Shown here: positions 45,607 through 57,030 of the stretch, in pieces
How positions within the stretch are numbered: the stretch's first letter is position 1
Layout of the letters: every line of letters begins with the position of its first letter
NCBI GenBank assembly: GCA_963733765.1
Contig: CAVTEI010000003.1
Span: 3,286,001 to 3,350,000, forward strand
From: DATKAS01 sp963733765
GTDB taxonomy: Bacteria; Actinomycetota; Acidimicrobiia; Acidimicrobiales; DATKAS01
Length of the DNA: 64,000 nt
Direction: 5' to 3'
The notes under the pieces: generated by a model
Seen by the model: the letters and a program-made list of their open reading frames with translations, nothing else
What the model was told of the DNA's origin: nothing
The model's database searches: none
Made by a program: the position numbers and the translations under genes

Positions 45607-46945
45607 ATGAAGAAGAACGTCTTGATCATCGGCGCCGGCGGCGTGGCCCACGTGGCCGCCCACAAGGCGGCGATGCACAACGACGTGCTCGGCGACATCT
45701 GCATCGCGTCGCGGACGGTGTCCAAGTGCGAGGCGATCATCGACAGCGTCAAGCGCAAGGGCCACATCAAGGACCCGTCGAAGAAGCTGCACGCCGCGGC
45801 AGCTCGACGCCCTCGACGTCGCCGCTACCGCGGCGCTGATCCGCGAGACCGGCTCCGAGATCGTGATCAACCTCGGCTCGGCGTTCGTCAACATGTCGGT
45901 GCTCGACGCCTGCATCGACACCGGTGCGGCCTACATCGACACCGCGATCCACGAGGACCCGGACAAGGTCTGCGAGGACCCGCCGTGGTACGCCAACTAC
46001 GAGTGGCGAAGAAGGACCTGCTGCGCCGAGAAGGGCGTCACCGCCGTCCTCGGCGCCGGCTTCGACCCGGGTGTCGTCAATGCCTACGCCGCGCTCGCCG
46101 CCAAGAAGTACTTCGACACGATCGACACGATCGACATCCTCGACGTCAACGCCGGCAGCCACGGCCGCTACTTCGCCACCAACTTCGACCCGGAGATCAA
46201 CTTCCGCGAGTTCGTCAAGGTCTGGACCTGGATCGACCGCGAGTGGCAGGAGTTCCCGACCCACGCGGTCAAGCGGACGTTCGACGTTCCCGGTCGTCGG
46301 CGAGCAGCCGATCTACCTCAACGGCCACGACGAGCTGCACTCGCTGTCGACGCACATCGACGCCCACAGCATCCGGTTCTGGATGGGCTTCGGCGACCAC
46401 TACATCAACGTGTTCACCGTGCTGCGCACGCTCGGCCTGCTGTCGCACGAGCCGGTGCAGCTCGCCGGCGGTGGCGAGGCGATCCCGCTGCAGGTGGTCA
46501 AGGCCGTGCTGCCCGACCCGCAGAGCCTGGCCGCCAGCTACACCGGCAAGACGTGCATCGGCGACGTCATCAAGGGCACCAAGGACGGCAAGCCGCCGCG
46601 AGCTGTTCATCTACCAGGTGTCCGATCACGCCGAGGCCTATGCCGAGGTGGAGTCGCAGGGGATCAGCTACACCGCCGGCGTTCCGCCGGTCGCCGCCGC
46701 CATGCTGATCGCCGACGGCCGTTGGGATGCGAAGACGAATGGTGAACGTCGAGGAGCTCGACCCCGAGCCGTTCATCGCCATCCTCGACGAGATCGGCCT
46801 GCCGACCGAGTTCCAGGAGATCGAACCCGACTCGGCGGCGTCGTTCCACGGTGAGGTGCGCAGCCTGGAGGAGGAGCTCGCCGACTCCACGGCGACCGTC
46901 ACCGTGTCCGCCGCCGACCCGATGATCGCGGTCCGTAAGAAGTAG
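45607..46945 (+). CDS. Carboxynorspermidine synthase / saccharopine dehydrogenase family (four frameshifts)
   Basis: NAD(P)H-dependent enzyme that condenses aspartate semialdehyde with a diamine. VLIIGAGGVAHVAAHKAAMH is the Rossmann motif; INLGSAFVNMSVLDACIDTG, AAYIDTAIHED and VLGAGFDPGVVNAYAALAAK follow. NVFTVLRTLGLLSHEPVQ and SYTAGVPPVAAAMLIADGRW continue, and the end is FQEIEPDSAASFHGEV. Single extra bases at about 45799, 46286, 46596 and 46735 break the frame. It directly follows nspC, the classic gene pair of the alternative polyamine pathway. Confidence 0.82.
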
Positions 46946-46978
46946 CACCTCGATCCGTTGCGGCCTGCTCGTCGGCTT

Positions 46979-49900
46979 CTACGCCCGGCGAAATGGCCGT
47001 GACAACCGCACGAGCAAGGCAACGCCCCCGAGGGCGACGGCGAGCGCAACGCGCCCAACCCGCGTAAATGCGCCAGCGACGATCGCGCACGCAATGCCCA
47101 ACAGCGCCGCGAGGAGTGCCACAACGATCAAATATCCGGTCCGCGATGCCGCCGAACACACCGCGCATCCCGAGGGTGCCTAGCCGAGCGGCGGGTCGCG
47201 TCGCGTACCGCATTTTCGGACCGACCGGAGTCACCGCAGCGTTCCATTCCACCGCGTCTCGGCCAACAGTGAACATCCGCCGACCTAGCGCGGCGACGTA
47301 TCCGGGCGGCAAGTCCTTGAGGGTCTCGAGTCCCACAGCCCACCGGGCTGTGCGTTCCACTGCCTCCCGAGGGGAGATCGGCTCCTCGCCGATCTCTTCG
47401 GCGATGATGTCCCATTGCCCGGCGCGCTGTGACGGCGGTCTGAATCGCGGCAACCGAGGGGGCCGCTTCATCGTTCGCGAAAGCGGTTGCGGCCAGCGTC
47501 CGCACTTCCGCAGCGATCGCGTCACGCTTGGGTCGCCACACGGCCGCATCCCGAAACGCCGGCCAGGAAGAGGCAGGGTCCTCGGCGGCCGGGTCGGGAG
47601 CGCCGACCACGATCGCGTGGAGCCTTTCAAGCAGAGCGTCCGCGGCTTCGTGGACGGAACGTGACGCGAGCTCCTGTCTTGCAGCGTCGACCATGGTCTG
47701 GGATGTGACCAGCATCTCCACGAGTGTCGGAACGGCGTCCAGGCGTCCCCACATCCAGTCGTTTCGCCTCCATCGCTCGTTCAGGAATGCTGAGAAGTTC
47801 TTGAGCTCGTTTCCCGCCAGCTTCTGCCTGAGGGGGATGGCGACTGGCTCGGTGAGGACAGCGTTGTCGATCCAGTCCTTCAAGGGAGCATCTCCGAGAA
47901 GCGCGCGAAACGAACGTCCGATCGGAGTGGTGCCGCCCGCTGACATGCGTGAGAACGTCACGGGGCGGCAGCCAGGCAACCCCGCTTCGTGTTCCTCCAG
48001 ACACGCAACCTCGAGCGCTGTGAAAACGGAGCGGCCGGGCGGCGGTACCGGTCCTGCGAGCACCGTGTTGAGGCGGGCGCCCGGATCCTCGAGTCCTACG
48101 GGGACAACCTCGACCTCGATCGATGCGATCGTGGCAGCGACGGCGGAGAGCACATCGTCGGTGACGCGGTCACGGATGTCCCCGCCGCTCGACGAGACGG
48201 CGAGCTGTCCGCCGCGGAGTTCGTCGAGCCGCCTGAGCAACGCGGCGCGGAACTGGGACAAGCCATCCTCTCGACCGCTCTCGACGAACACCACGTCGGG
48301 TCGGTTGAGCTGCGTGACGAGCGTGTCGGCGAGTGCATTGTCGACCTGGAACAGCAGGTCGAGCTGGTTTACGGCGTCGCGACACCAGACATCGAGGCGA
48401 ACGACGTCGTGGGGAGCGCGGGAGGCCGCGAGCGTGACCCACCCCAGCCTTCGATGCGTCTCGAGCACCCGTTGTGCGAACAGAAGCACCCGGTACAGAC
48501 GCGCCTTGCACTGACCGGCGAGCTCGGCGTCTGCCTCGCGTGCGGCGCGCCCTTTGACGAACCGCACCCACTCCAGCATGAGATGGCAGGTGCGCACGAG
48601 CGCGTTCGCGCCCGCGTGGAGGGCGCCGTGCCCACTGCCCTCCGTCCAAGCCGAAGGAAGGTTCTCGGTGATTGCAGACCCGAGGTGCGCATCAAGATCC
48701 TCGCGGTCGGAGCGGCTCCAATGAGCGAGGGGGGCCATATAGCTCGCCCCCGCGGGTGGCTCTGGAAACACGTCCTTACCGAGCAGAGCGAGCGGATCGT
48801 CGAGCAGGGCACGGACGCCCTGGGCGTCGGCGTCGCCCCGGCGGCCGCGGTAGTAGGGCCAGAACAGTTCACCGATCTGGAGGAGGTCCACGCGAGACTT
48901 CAGCGTGCCGAGGGTCAGCGTTCGAAGCCGCCCGGCCCGCTCGATGCGTCGGTTGTGAGCTTCCAACATGTCGAGATCGCTGGCAATCGTCTCGGAGGTG
49001 ACACGGGTTCGGATCGCGCCTGTGGCCACCGCCGTGGTCGAACGGCGACGTACGAGCGGGGCGTTCCTCGTGGTGGCTCGCTCCTCTTCCTTCTGGCGGG
49101 CCGCCTCAAGGCCGATCGGCGCACCGGGCTGCACATAGACGAGGAACCGACGCGTCAACCGATCGGCCGGCGCCGTCGTGATCGCCGCGAGGGCACGCCC
49201 GAGGGGGATGTTGTCCAACACACCACCGTCGGTAACGACAAACGCGTCCCGGTCCGCGGACTACGCGCTCACTGGTCCGTACGCCTCGGTGAAGATGTCG
49301 CGCATGTCGACACGGTGTCCGCTCGACGGCGAGCGGCCCTCGTCCGAGAACGAGCGGGGACGACTTGACCAGACCGCGGCCGGCTCGAACGCGAACGGAA
49401 ACGACGAAGTGGCTCGGCCTGCGAGAGCGAGACGGGAGAGCGTGTTCCGCTTTCCAGTCTCGTCCGCCGCGAAGTCACTCAGCCAAGGCGACACACCCGT
49501 GTTCAAGAAGTGGAAACCCGCGACGAATCGGTCGCTGAACAAAGGCTCATTCGGCTCACCCGGTAAGTCCCGTCGCACCGGCTCGACGAGCGTCGCCGTG
49601 AGGAACAGATCCATCCGGGGACGCACGTCCCGCGCAGGCTCAGTGCCTTCCTGGGCCGCCTCGCCTGCGAGGCGCTCCAGCTCTCCGTCCAGATGCATGA
49701 GCATGTAGTCGTCCCCGAGCAGCAACGAGGGCGTGTCTGCGTCCGGCGGTGGCACCATGGCGTCGATCTGCCCGACCTTGCTCCAGATATCCCGCAGCTT
49801 CCGAACCGGGAAGCCGTAGATCTGCGCTGCCGCATAGATGACCGCGTTAAGTCCACCCGCGCTCGCACCCGCGAGAATGTCGACCGCGACCGCGTCGTGG

Positions 49901-50067
49901 CCCGTCAAGTCGAGCAGAAGCTTCCAGAACGGTGGCACGGCGTCTTGTTCGGACCCGACCGACGTCCTCAGCTCGTCAACCTCCGCGCACGCGCCGCCGA
50001 TCCATACCGAGAGACTGACACCACCGCGCATGCCGAGTGCGAGCCTCAGCTCCCGCTTGGTGCTCAC
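46979..50067 (-). CDS. Patatin-like phospholipase-family protein, in-frame TAG and two frameshifts
   Basis: About 1,020 residues of the long actinobacterial patatin-like type with DUF3376-like extension. LRLALGMRGGVSLSVWIGGA is the oxyanion region. The nucleophile elbow is ILAGASAGGLNAVIYAAA (G-A-S-A-G). The catalytic Asp is in FVVTDGGVLDNIPLGRAL. Between them, at 49261-49263, an in-frame TAG follows YGPVSA; the reading frame is unchanged on both sides. Two +1 shifts occur near 47430 and 47140-47160, and the C-terminus holds two TM helices (LIVVALLAALLGIACAIVAG). The start is GTG 50067. As written the gene is broken between the two catalytic residues; this could be a base error or true decay. 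Confidence 0.72.
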
Positions 50068-50173
50068 CTCACCAGTCTCCGCTGCGACGTCGGCGACTGC
50101 GCTCGTCCAAGAGTCGACCACCGCCTGGCTGCCCTCCCGACTCGTCGGACGGTCGCGCGACGAGAATGGGCCG

Positions 50174-50840
50174 GTGGGGTGGGCGCTGCTCGACACGCTT
50201 GACGAGGCGGAGCGACGCGAGGTCCTTTCCGCCTGTCGGAGGGCGGAAGTTCGCCCGGGGCGAAGTTGTGTTTCACGAAGGCGAACCCGGCGACAACCTC
50301 CACCTCGTCACCAAGGGACACGTCGCCTGAGAACCAGTACTCGAGCGGGCGATCCAGGCATTAACCGCGTGCTCGGGGCCGGCGACTTCTTCGGGGAGCT
50401 CGCGGTGATTGTGCCGGCGCCGGGCAATGCCACGATCGAGTGCCTGGACGCGACCGAAACGCTCGGGCTCCACCGCAATGCCTTCGAGGCTCTTCGCGCC
50501 AAAGACCCAGGCGTGGACGTGGTCTTGATACACGCCCTCATCGCCGAAGTGCGACGCCTGTCCGACGCACCTCTCTCAGGCGCTGTACCTGCCGGCGGAG
50601 TCGCGCGTCTGGAAACGTGTGGCCGATCTCACGGGCTGTACGAGACCACTAGCGAAGGACTTCGACACGATTCCCCTCGACCCAAGATAATTCCGCGGAC
50701 ATGGCCGGCACCACTCGCCCGACTGCAAACCAGGTCCTTCGTTCCGGCGAGGCGAAGGGGGTGCTCCGCATCAGTCGAGGTCGTATCGAGATCCTCGACG
50801 TCGCGGCGCTCTACGAAACTCGCTCGCTGAGCCGTTCGGC
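50174..50840 (+). CDS. Crp/Fnr-like cyclic-nucleotide-binding protein (several frameshifts)
   Basis: Pieces in adjoining frames give a CRP-family protein: LLDTLDEAERREVLSACRR, KFARGEVVFHEGEPGDNLHL, VTKGHVA, LGAGDFFGELAVIVPAPGNA, then ALIAEVRRLSD, ALYLPAESRVWKRVADL and the helix-turn-helix part MAGTTRPTANQVLRSGEAKG, VLRISRGRIEILDVAALYE. The cNMP pocket (FGELA) is present. At least three shifts lie near 50245, 50330 and 50570-50690. It is divergent from the patatin-like gene. The stop is uncertain, so the end is approximate. Confidence 0.7.
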
Positions 50841-50932
50841 GTGCGCAACGCGGTGTGTCTGTCGGCTAGCTGACAGACCCGCGTCACCAAGTCGGCGCAA
50901 AGTCGAGCCACACCGACTGGGAGGGCTCGACG
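50831..50932 (+). repeat. Repeated leader element, copy 1
   Basis: It contains a strong hairpin (GTCTGTC ... GACAGAC around 50859-50880), GACCC, AAGTCGGCGCA, and then a GGGAGGG ribosome site and ATG at 50933. Its 5' part resembles copies at 58394 and 61958 (reverse); its 3' part resembles the copy at 62191-62275. Confidence 0.55.
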
Positions 50933-51223
50933 ATGTCCGGACGTCAAGAACCAACCAGATCGCCCGTCGACTTGTGGGCGATGCTGGGCGAACACCCGAG
51001 TCAGCGCCACAACGAGATGCTCGCTGAGCGTCTTCACCTCCTTCACGCGATGCCGGACAGGCGTAGGCATCGGATTCGCAGGCTCATGATCGCCGTGTGG
51101 TTCCGACCGGCTGTGCGCGATCGGCTACCGGCGGTGCCGCGAGGCTCCTTGGGCGGCCACTTGGGGTCTGCGCCGGCGCACGACGCGAGCGGCGAGTCAG
51201 CGCCGGGGATCGTTCCGCTCTAG
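50933..51223 (+). CDS. Uncharacterised 96-residue basic protein
   Basis: Starts MSGRQEPTRSPVDLWAMLGE after a GGGAGGG ribosome site. The sequence is arginine- and leucine-rich with a helical middle (MLAERLHLLHAMPDRRRHRI) and WFRPAVRDRL. No family recognised. It lies downstream of a repeated leader element. Coding status rests on the ribosome site and frame length only. Confidence 0.4.
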   Translation: MSGRQEPTRSPVDLWAMLGEHPSQRHNEMLAERLHLLHAMPDRRRHRIRRLMIAVWFRPAVRDRLPAVPRGSLGGHLGSAPAHDASGESAPGIVPL

Positions 51224-51241
51224 GCCGACGTCCCCGGCGTG

Positions 51242-54015
51242 CTAGTCGACTGGATCGCCGATGGCGAGGAGCGAGTCGCGGCAGATCGTGACAAGGTCTA
51301 GCTCCGGCAGCGCGAGCGCGGCGGTCTCGAGCTTGCGGCGCGACTTGCCGCCAAGCTCCTGCTTGAGCCCGTCGAGCACGCGCTCGTCAGCAGCCGGATC
51401 GGACGCGCCGCCGGGCATCTCCGGGAGGCCGCGTCGACCCAGGAACGCGAGGGCTGCACCCTCGAGGTCGCCGGCCCGAGCCAGCACGTGGCCGACCTCA
51501 CGGAAGCTCACGGACATCTGGGATCGGTTGCCCGAAAGGATCAGCATGTCTATGAGATCGAGCACGGCGGCGCGGCTGCTCGGTTTGGTCGCCAACCCGG
51601 CGGCCCAACGCGTGCCATTCGATGACCGCTAGGCCGCCGTTCCACCGGCTCCCGATCGTGCGAAGAAGCCTGCATCGACCCGGCCATCGCCTCCCTCGCC
51701 GACTCGGGTTCGAGTCGGGCCAACGCCCGCCCGAGCGTGTAGAGAGCCCAGCTCGTGCAGTAAGGGTTGGCCAAGGTGACGAGACAGTGCCGCAGGCGCC
51801 TGGTTGGCGCGTGTGCCCTGGCCTGCTCATCTCGCCCGAACATCGACAAGCTGATGGTCTGGAACCCGAGGCCGTTGACCTGCCAGAAGGGGTCGCTGTG
51901 CCGCTTCAACTCGTCAACAGCGCTGAAAGTGCCTGCTCACGTCGGCGGTCCGACCGGCGTACGCGAAGGCGTTCACGAGCGCCGTGCGCGCCCAGATCGT
52001 CGAGGGCTCCCCTGGCGGACGGCCCGCTCGCCGAGCGCCACCGCCGGGTACGTGTCAACGGAGAACCACGAGGGCAGGGGCGGCCGCACCCCACACCTCG
52101 GCGTGTAGGGCCGCTCCTTCGCTCGTGCGCTCAGCTACGCGAAGCTGCCCAGGTGAACACGTCAACGTGCAGGTCGAACAACGCGAACCGGAACAGGCTG
52201 ACAAGGAGGCGCGCCGCATTGCCGTCGGCGCGGTTCTCCAGGAGCCACTCCATGGCTCTGCGATGGTCTGGCATGTCGGATCGGAGGACGCCGACAGCGG
52301 TCGTCGCGTCGGCGGCCTTGATCTTTGGCCCCCAATGCTCGGCACACTCGAGCATCAGAGCGGCGTGCGCTCGCCGCGCCGCGAGCGCTTCGTGGTCGTC
52401 GGCGTGGGCGCGGGCGAACTCCCGAGTCGTCTCGAGCAAGCGCAGACGGCCGGGATCAAGGCCATCGCGAACGACCATCGACGATCGCACCAGCTCGTCG
52501 AGTGGGAGCGAGTGAGGATCGGCGCGGTCGGCCTCGCGGCCGAGGACCCCGGCCATCTCCTGGTGTGAAGCCTCCGGCGAAGACAGCCAGCCTCCGCAGG
52601 AGCACGGCCGCTCCTTCGGACAGGTGCAGGTAGCTCAACTCGAGCGACTCGGCGAGCCGAGCGGCGTCGGCGTGCTCCAGCAGGTGCGAGACGAAGTCGT
52701 CGAGCGCGAAGCGGCGAGCTGTTCCACCGTCTCGACGTCGATTCGCGCCTGCGCGGCAAGCTCGACAGTGCGAGGGGTAGGCCGTCCACCGCTCGGCACA
52801 GCTCGGCCACGGCGGCCGCGGACTCGTTCGTCGAGCGTGAAGTCTGGGGCCACCGCCTGCGCTCGCTCCGTGAACAGGCGGACGGACTCCACCGCGGCGA
52901 GCTGTGTAGGCGCGACCATGCCCTGCGGCGGGACGCCCAGCGGCGGGATCGCTATGGCGTGCTCGTCGCCAACGCCGAGCATCTCGTGGGAGGTCGTGAG
53001 CACGTGGGCGCCGAGCGGTGGCGCGATCGTTGTCGCGGACGAGCGAGCGGACCTCGTCCAAGCAGCAGGCTCGCAGTGGTCAGAAAGAAGCGAAGTTGGC
53101 GAGGCGCAGCAGCTGGAGCACCGTCTCGCGCGCCCTTTCACCAGCGACGGGCTGGGCGCGCAGTGCCGCCGCCACGGCCTCCGGCACCTGCTCAGGCCGC
53201 TCCACCGCGGCGAGGTCCACGAAGCGGACACCCTGGCGAAACGGTCGGCGTACCTGGCTGGCGGCGCGGACGGCGAGGCGCGTTCTTGCCAACACCCGCC
53301 GGGCCCCACAACGTGACGAGCCCGCGTGCTCGCGGACGGCGTCCTCCACGTCAGCGACGAGCTGGTCCCGCCCGATGAGTGGCGTCGCCTCGTCAGGAAG
53401 CTCGTCGAGCCCCCCGCGATTGGTGGGCGTGTACCGACGGGAACACGGCGCGCAGCCCGTCTGCGACGACGCTGTGGAGCACGATCGGCTCCGGGTAGCC
53501 GCGGATGTCGTAGCGGCCGAGCTCGAAGAGCTCGATCTCGTCCGGCAGACGGCCGGCGCAGGCCTGGGCGGTGGCGTCTGACAGCAGAATCTGCCCTCCG
53601 TGCCCAGCAGCTTCGAGCCTCGATGCCAGATTCGGTGGGCGTCCGTACAGCTCGCCCTCGCGCAGGCTGCAGAAGCCCGTAGTGATCCCCACCCGTAGCC
53701 GGAGCTCACCCACGTCCGGGAACATGCGCCCGGTGAAATCGCGGTCGCATTTGGACCGCCGCCGCAACTGCCTGCGACGCGGTCGACGAACAGGGCCAAG
53801 ACGCCGTCACCGCGGAACTTCTGCACGTAGCCGTCGTGCGCGGCCACGGCGGCCGACACGAGCTCGTTGTGAGCGACGATGACCGGCTGCATCCCCTGGT
53901 CGTGCTGCTCCCACAGCTCAGTGCTTCGTTCGAGATCGCTGATCAGCACGGTGTAGATGCCGTCGCCCTGCAGGGCGACGGCGACGGCCGCTCGGCCACG
54001 GCTGTCGTCAGCCAC
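51242..54015 (-). CDS. Class III cyclase, ATPase and TPR protein (multiple frameshifts)
   Basis: A long protein broken in many places. The N-terminal cyclase homology domain has VLISDLERSTELWEQHDQGM, VQKFRGDGVLALFV (D-G-D-type metal region), LRLRVGITTGFCSLREGELY and PNLASRLEAAGHGGQI. Then come TPLIGRDQLVADVEDAV and NB-ARC/AAA-like text (LELSYLHLSEGAAVLLRRLA, VFAGGFTPGD, RLRLLETTREFARAH). A helical C-terminus ends LDLVTICRDSLLAIGDPVD. This cyclase-ATPase-TPR layout is common in actinobacterial signalling proteins. GTG 54015 overlaps the DUF2236 stop by eight bases. Many +1 shifts make exact sequence unreliable; the family call is firm. Confidence 0.72.
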
Positions 54016-55331
54016 GGATCTCCTGGAACCCGGCGCTCCACGCTTCGAGACCTGGGATCAGGAACGGGCCTTCCTTGATGAAGTGCACTGTCGCGCGACG
54101 CGCCACCTCGTTGGCCATCATCCGTGTCGTCATCGCGTCGAGCGGGTTCGGCACGGGCTGTGCGGTGAAGCGGCCGACAGTCGACTGAAACTTCGGTAGC
54201 CCGCCGAGGACGCCCATGACGGCACCCGGGGCGCCGAGCTGGAGGCGGTCCTGCACCACCGGCGGCGCCAGCTGGCGGATCACGGCGAGCGGCCACGATC
54301 GGAATCTCGGCGGCATCGCTGCGTCGAGCTCGTCGAGCAGCACCCGCACGAGCTGTCGCCCTGCGCTGCCGCTCTGCCATTTGTCCTCCGGTATGGCGCC
54401 CGGCTGCCTGGACACCCATTCCCGCACTCTTGATCTCCTCGAGCAGCGACCTTGTCTCGGCGACGCTCGGCGGCCGCAGGCCGACCCAGGTGGGATTCAT
54501 TCTCCACGGTCCACTGCGCCGCAGTCGCCCTTCCAACTCCTTGATCACCGGGCGCGAGCCGATGCCGAGATGGGCGACCAAGGAGGACCCAGAGGTGGAG
54601 ATAGGCGTCCTGCTCGTCGGCCGTCCACGCGTCCGAACTTCTCCAACACCTCGAAGACCGTGATCGTGAACGTCAGCAGCGTGCCAAGGAGATCCTCTTG
54701 ATTCAGGAGGGCCCCCGACTCTTTGCGCACCGACTTGGGAGCCGTACGGCGCCGGATCAACTCGTGATACACGCGGAGAGCGGCACACATGCGCCGCGAC
54801 GGCGGCGGTACCCGCCGAGAGGGTGGTGTGAAGTAGGGAGGGAGGGGGAACGTCGGGCCTCCAAAGCGCAACGGCACCCGCCGCTGTGTTGGACGGCTGC
54901 GTGATCACCATGAGGAACTGGCGCCGTACCACGCTATCCGACGCTTGACGTGGCCCTTGAGTGGCCGGCGAACAGAGCACCCCGGCCCGTGCTCGACGCG
55001 TAGGTCGGCTGGCGCGCCGCCAGGAGGAGGGCCGCAGAGATCTCGTTCGCGTAACGAGCGAAGAGCCGCTGGGCGACGAGCAACCGGGCACCGTCGGGCT
55101 TTATGGCGGTGCCCTCAGGCCAACTGCCTGAGCGCCGATCTGTTCGAGGAAACCCACCGTCAACGGATCCGGGTCGGTCGCGACCCGCGAGGACGCTACC
55201 TGCTGTGTCCGCGGCGGCTTCGATATCCTCGAGGTCTTTCGGCGGCAGATCCGACAGCGTTAGAAGCCGCGAAAGGATCGGCTATTCCGCGGGAGCTCTC
55301 TCCAAGAATGCGTGCCCAGGACTGGGCTCAT
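54008..55331 (-). CDS. DUF2236/MpaB-type oxygenase family protein (several frameshifts)
   Basis: Pieces read ARLLVAQRLFARYANEISAA, RVYHELIRRRTAPKSVRKES, GALLNQEDLLGTLLTFTITV, FEVLEKFG, then HLGIGSRPVIKELEGRL, PRFRSWPLAVIRQLAPPVVQ and NPLDAMTTRMMANEVARRAT. The order and the N-Q-E-D-L-L-x-T-L-L-x-F motif fit the DUF2236 family of haem oxygenases (MpaB, rubber oxygenase relatives). ATG 55331 overlaps the upstream stop (ATGA). Expected length is about 435 residues. It lies directly upstream of the cyclase gene and overlaps its start. Confidence 0.62.
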
Positions 55332-56696
55332 AGTTTCGCCCTCCGCAAGCTCGCGGTGTTGAACAAGGGAGCTTGCACCTCGTACTTGCTCGGGTCGCCC
55401 GCCTTGTGGGGGAGATGCCCTCGACGATCCGTGCTCGTCCTCGCTGGCGTAGGGCGGCCAGTACAGGGTGTCGTCGTCGTGGCGGGAACGGATAAGCGTG
55501 ACCGCCCAATTCATGCGATCGTCGAAGCGACGCCAGTCCTGCGCGGCCGAACCACGCCCTCCCCCCCGGGTGCGGTCGAAGCTGCGACGAGCTTGGCCAC
55601 GAATCTGCCGAAGAAGCTTCCTCTACCTCTTCGTTTTCTTCTTGTCCTCCTGCTCGCCTCCTTGTCGTCGTCGACGGGGTCCCAGATCGGCGTGGCAGGC
55701 TGGCCGAAGTGGCTCTTGCGTCAGCGGGGTTGACGGGCACCCAATCCAAATCGCGGACAGGCCAAGGGTAGAAGGGGTCGGCTCGGGCGTCTTGGCGGGA
55801 TGTCGCGACCCAATCGAAGGGTCTCCGTCGGCAGAGCCATGACGAGCACCTGGTCCGTCATGAGCCTGGACCACAAGGTGTCGACCAGGTCCCGGGCTAG
55901 CGCAGTGCGAAACGGGAGTTGGAGCTCCACGATCTGCCTGGGGGTGCCGGTCCAACTTTCGGCGAGGCGAGCGACTCGCCGATCGGCGCGGTCGATCGCC
56001 CGCTTGGGCACGTGACCGATGACCGTCTCGACGGCGTCGTCGGCCAAGTCTTGCTCGACAGCCGTGAGGACGATGTTCGCCCCCAAGGATCAGGCGCGCC
56101 CGTATCCCGACATCCTTCTGCAGGCGCGCCTGCCAGTACATGTTGAACGCCCGCTCGATCGGGTCCAGGTGACGCTTGTCCTCCACCAACGGAACGGCTT
56201 CGCTCGTGTCGCATGGTCCACGCCTTGATGACATCCCTCGTGTCTTTGCTCAGAGTGAACTCGGTGGTCTCGGGGCAAAGACATCTTCGTGGCGGCGAAC
56301 TCCATCATCGTGAAGGCGGCGGTCACGAAGATCAGCCGCTGCCCCCATGCGAGGGCTCGACTGATTTGCTGCCCGCCGGCGGCGCGCTCCTGTAGGAGCA
56401 GCGGGGTCAGTCGCCGGCGGAGACGCGAACGGCAACGCGGTGTCGATCAGCGGGGGACGCTGGAGACCGATGTTGCGTGTGACCGTGACCGTGCCCCACG
56501 TGGCGTAGTTGAACCAGTTGGTCTCGCGTCGCTGTTCCTGCGGCTTCTTTGGGTGGAGCACCTCGTCCAAGAACAGCGCGAGCTTGCTGTACGACAAACA
56601 CACCATGTGACCGCGGAAGGTCGGCTTCGCGTGCATCAGCACTTGCTCGACCCAGTCCGGATCAAGGAATTTCTCTTGTTGGGGGACAGGGTCCAT
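55328..56696 (-). CDS. Uncharacterised protein of about 450 residues (several frameshifts)
   Basis: Readable parts are QQEKFLDPDWVEQVLMHAKP, GHMVCLSYSKLALFLDEVLH, NWFNYATWGTVTVTRNIGLQ, FVTAAFTMMEFAATKMSL, DPIERAFNMYWQARLQKDVG, LTAVEQDLADDAVETVIGHV, ELQLPFRTALARDLVDTLWS, MNWAVTLIRSRHDDDTLYWP and the end EVQAPLFNTASLRRAKL. A lysine/arginine-rich stretch lies near 55620-55660. I do not recognise the family. Its tail overlaps the DUF2236 start, so the two proteins probably work together. ATG 56696 is the first in-frame start, but an AAGGAGG site sits 16 bases away, so the N-terminus is uncertain. Confidence 0.5.
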
Positions 56697-56733
56697 GTGG
56701 ACTTGTCCAACGTGTCCTCCTTGGCCGCGACGT

Positions 56734-57030
56734 TCAGTAGGTCAGGTCGATGCGGGTTCTCCTCGGCAGGTCGTCGGCGTCGCCATCACGCTCCGGCCCA
56801 TCTCGTCCTTCAATAAGGCGGTCACGCCGCTCGCGGAGAATTTCCTCACCGACCCCGACCAGGCCGCGGGTCGCGGCAAGGACAGCGATGGCGGCATCGA
56901 AGAGTCTGGCCGCCTGCTCGTCGGTGAGGTGGGCGGCGAGAGCGGCGTGGTCGTCGCCCTCTTCCAGATCGGGTCGGTCGCCCATGATGCGCTCGCGCAG
57001 GATGTCGCCCAAGGAATCGTCAGACGGCAC
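56734..57030 (-). CDS. Uncharacterised 98-residue helical protein
   Basis: Starts with GTG 57030 and reads MPSDDSLGDILRERIMGDRP (first residue from GTG), then LAAHLTDEQAARLFDAAIAV, LAATRGLVGVGEEILRERRD. The protein is charged and helical. It overlaps the end of the ArsA-HSP20 gene by 11 bases and precedes the unknown 450-residue gene, so it belongs to the same operon. No family recognised. Confidence 0.55.
   Translation of the reverse strand: MPSDDSLGDILRERIMGDRPDLEEGDDHAALAAHLTDEQAARLFDAAIAVLAATRGLVGVGEEILRERRDRLIEGRDGPERDGDADDLPRRTRIDLTY

Noticed and set aside
47989..49368. 459-residue plus-strand open frame
   Set aside because: Antisense to the conserved patatin-like gene; composition typical of a GC-driven shadow.
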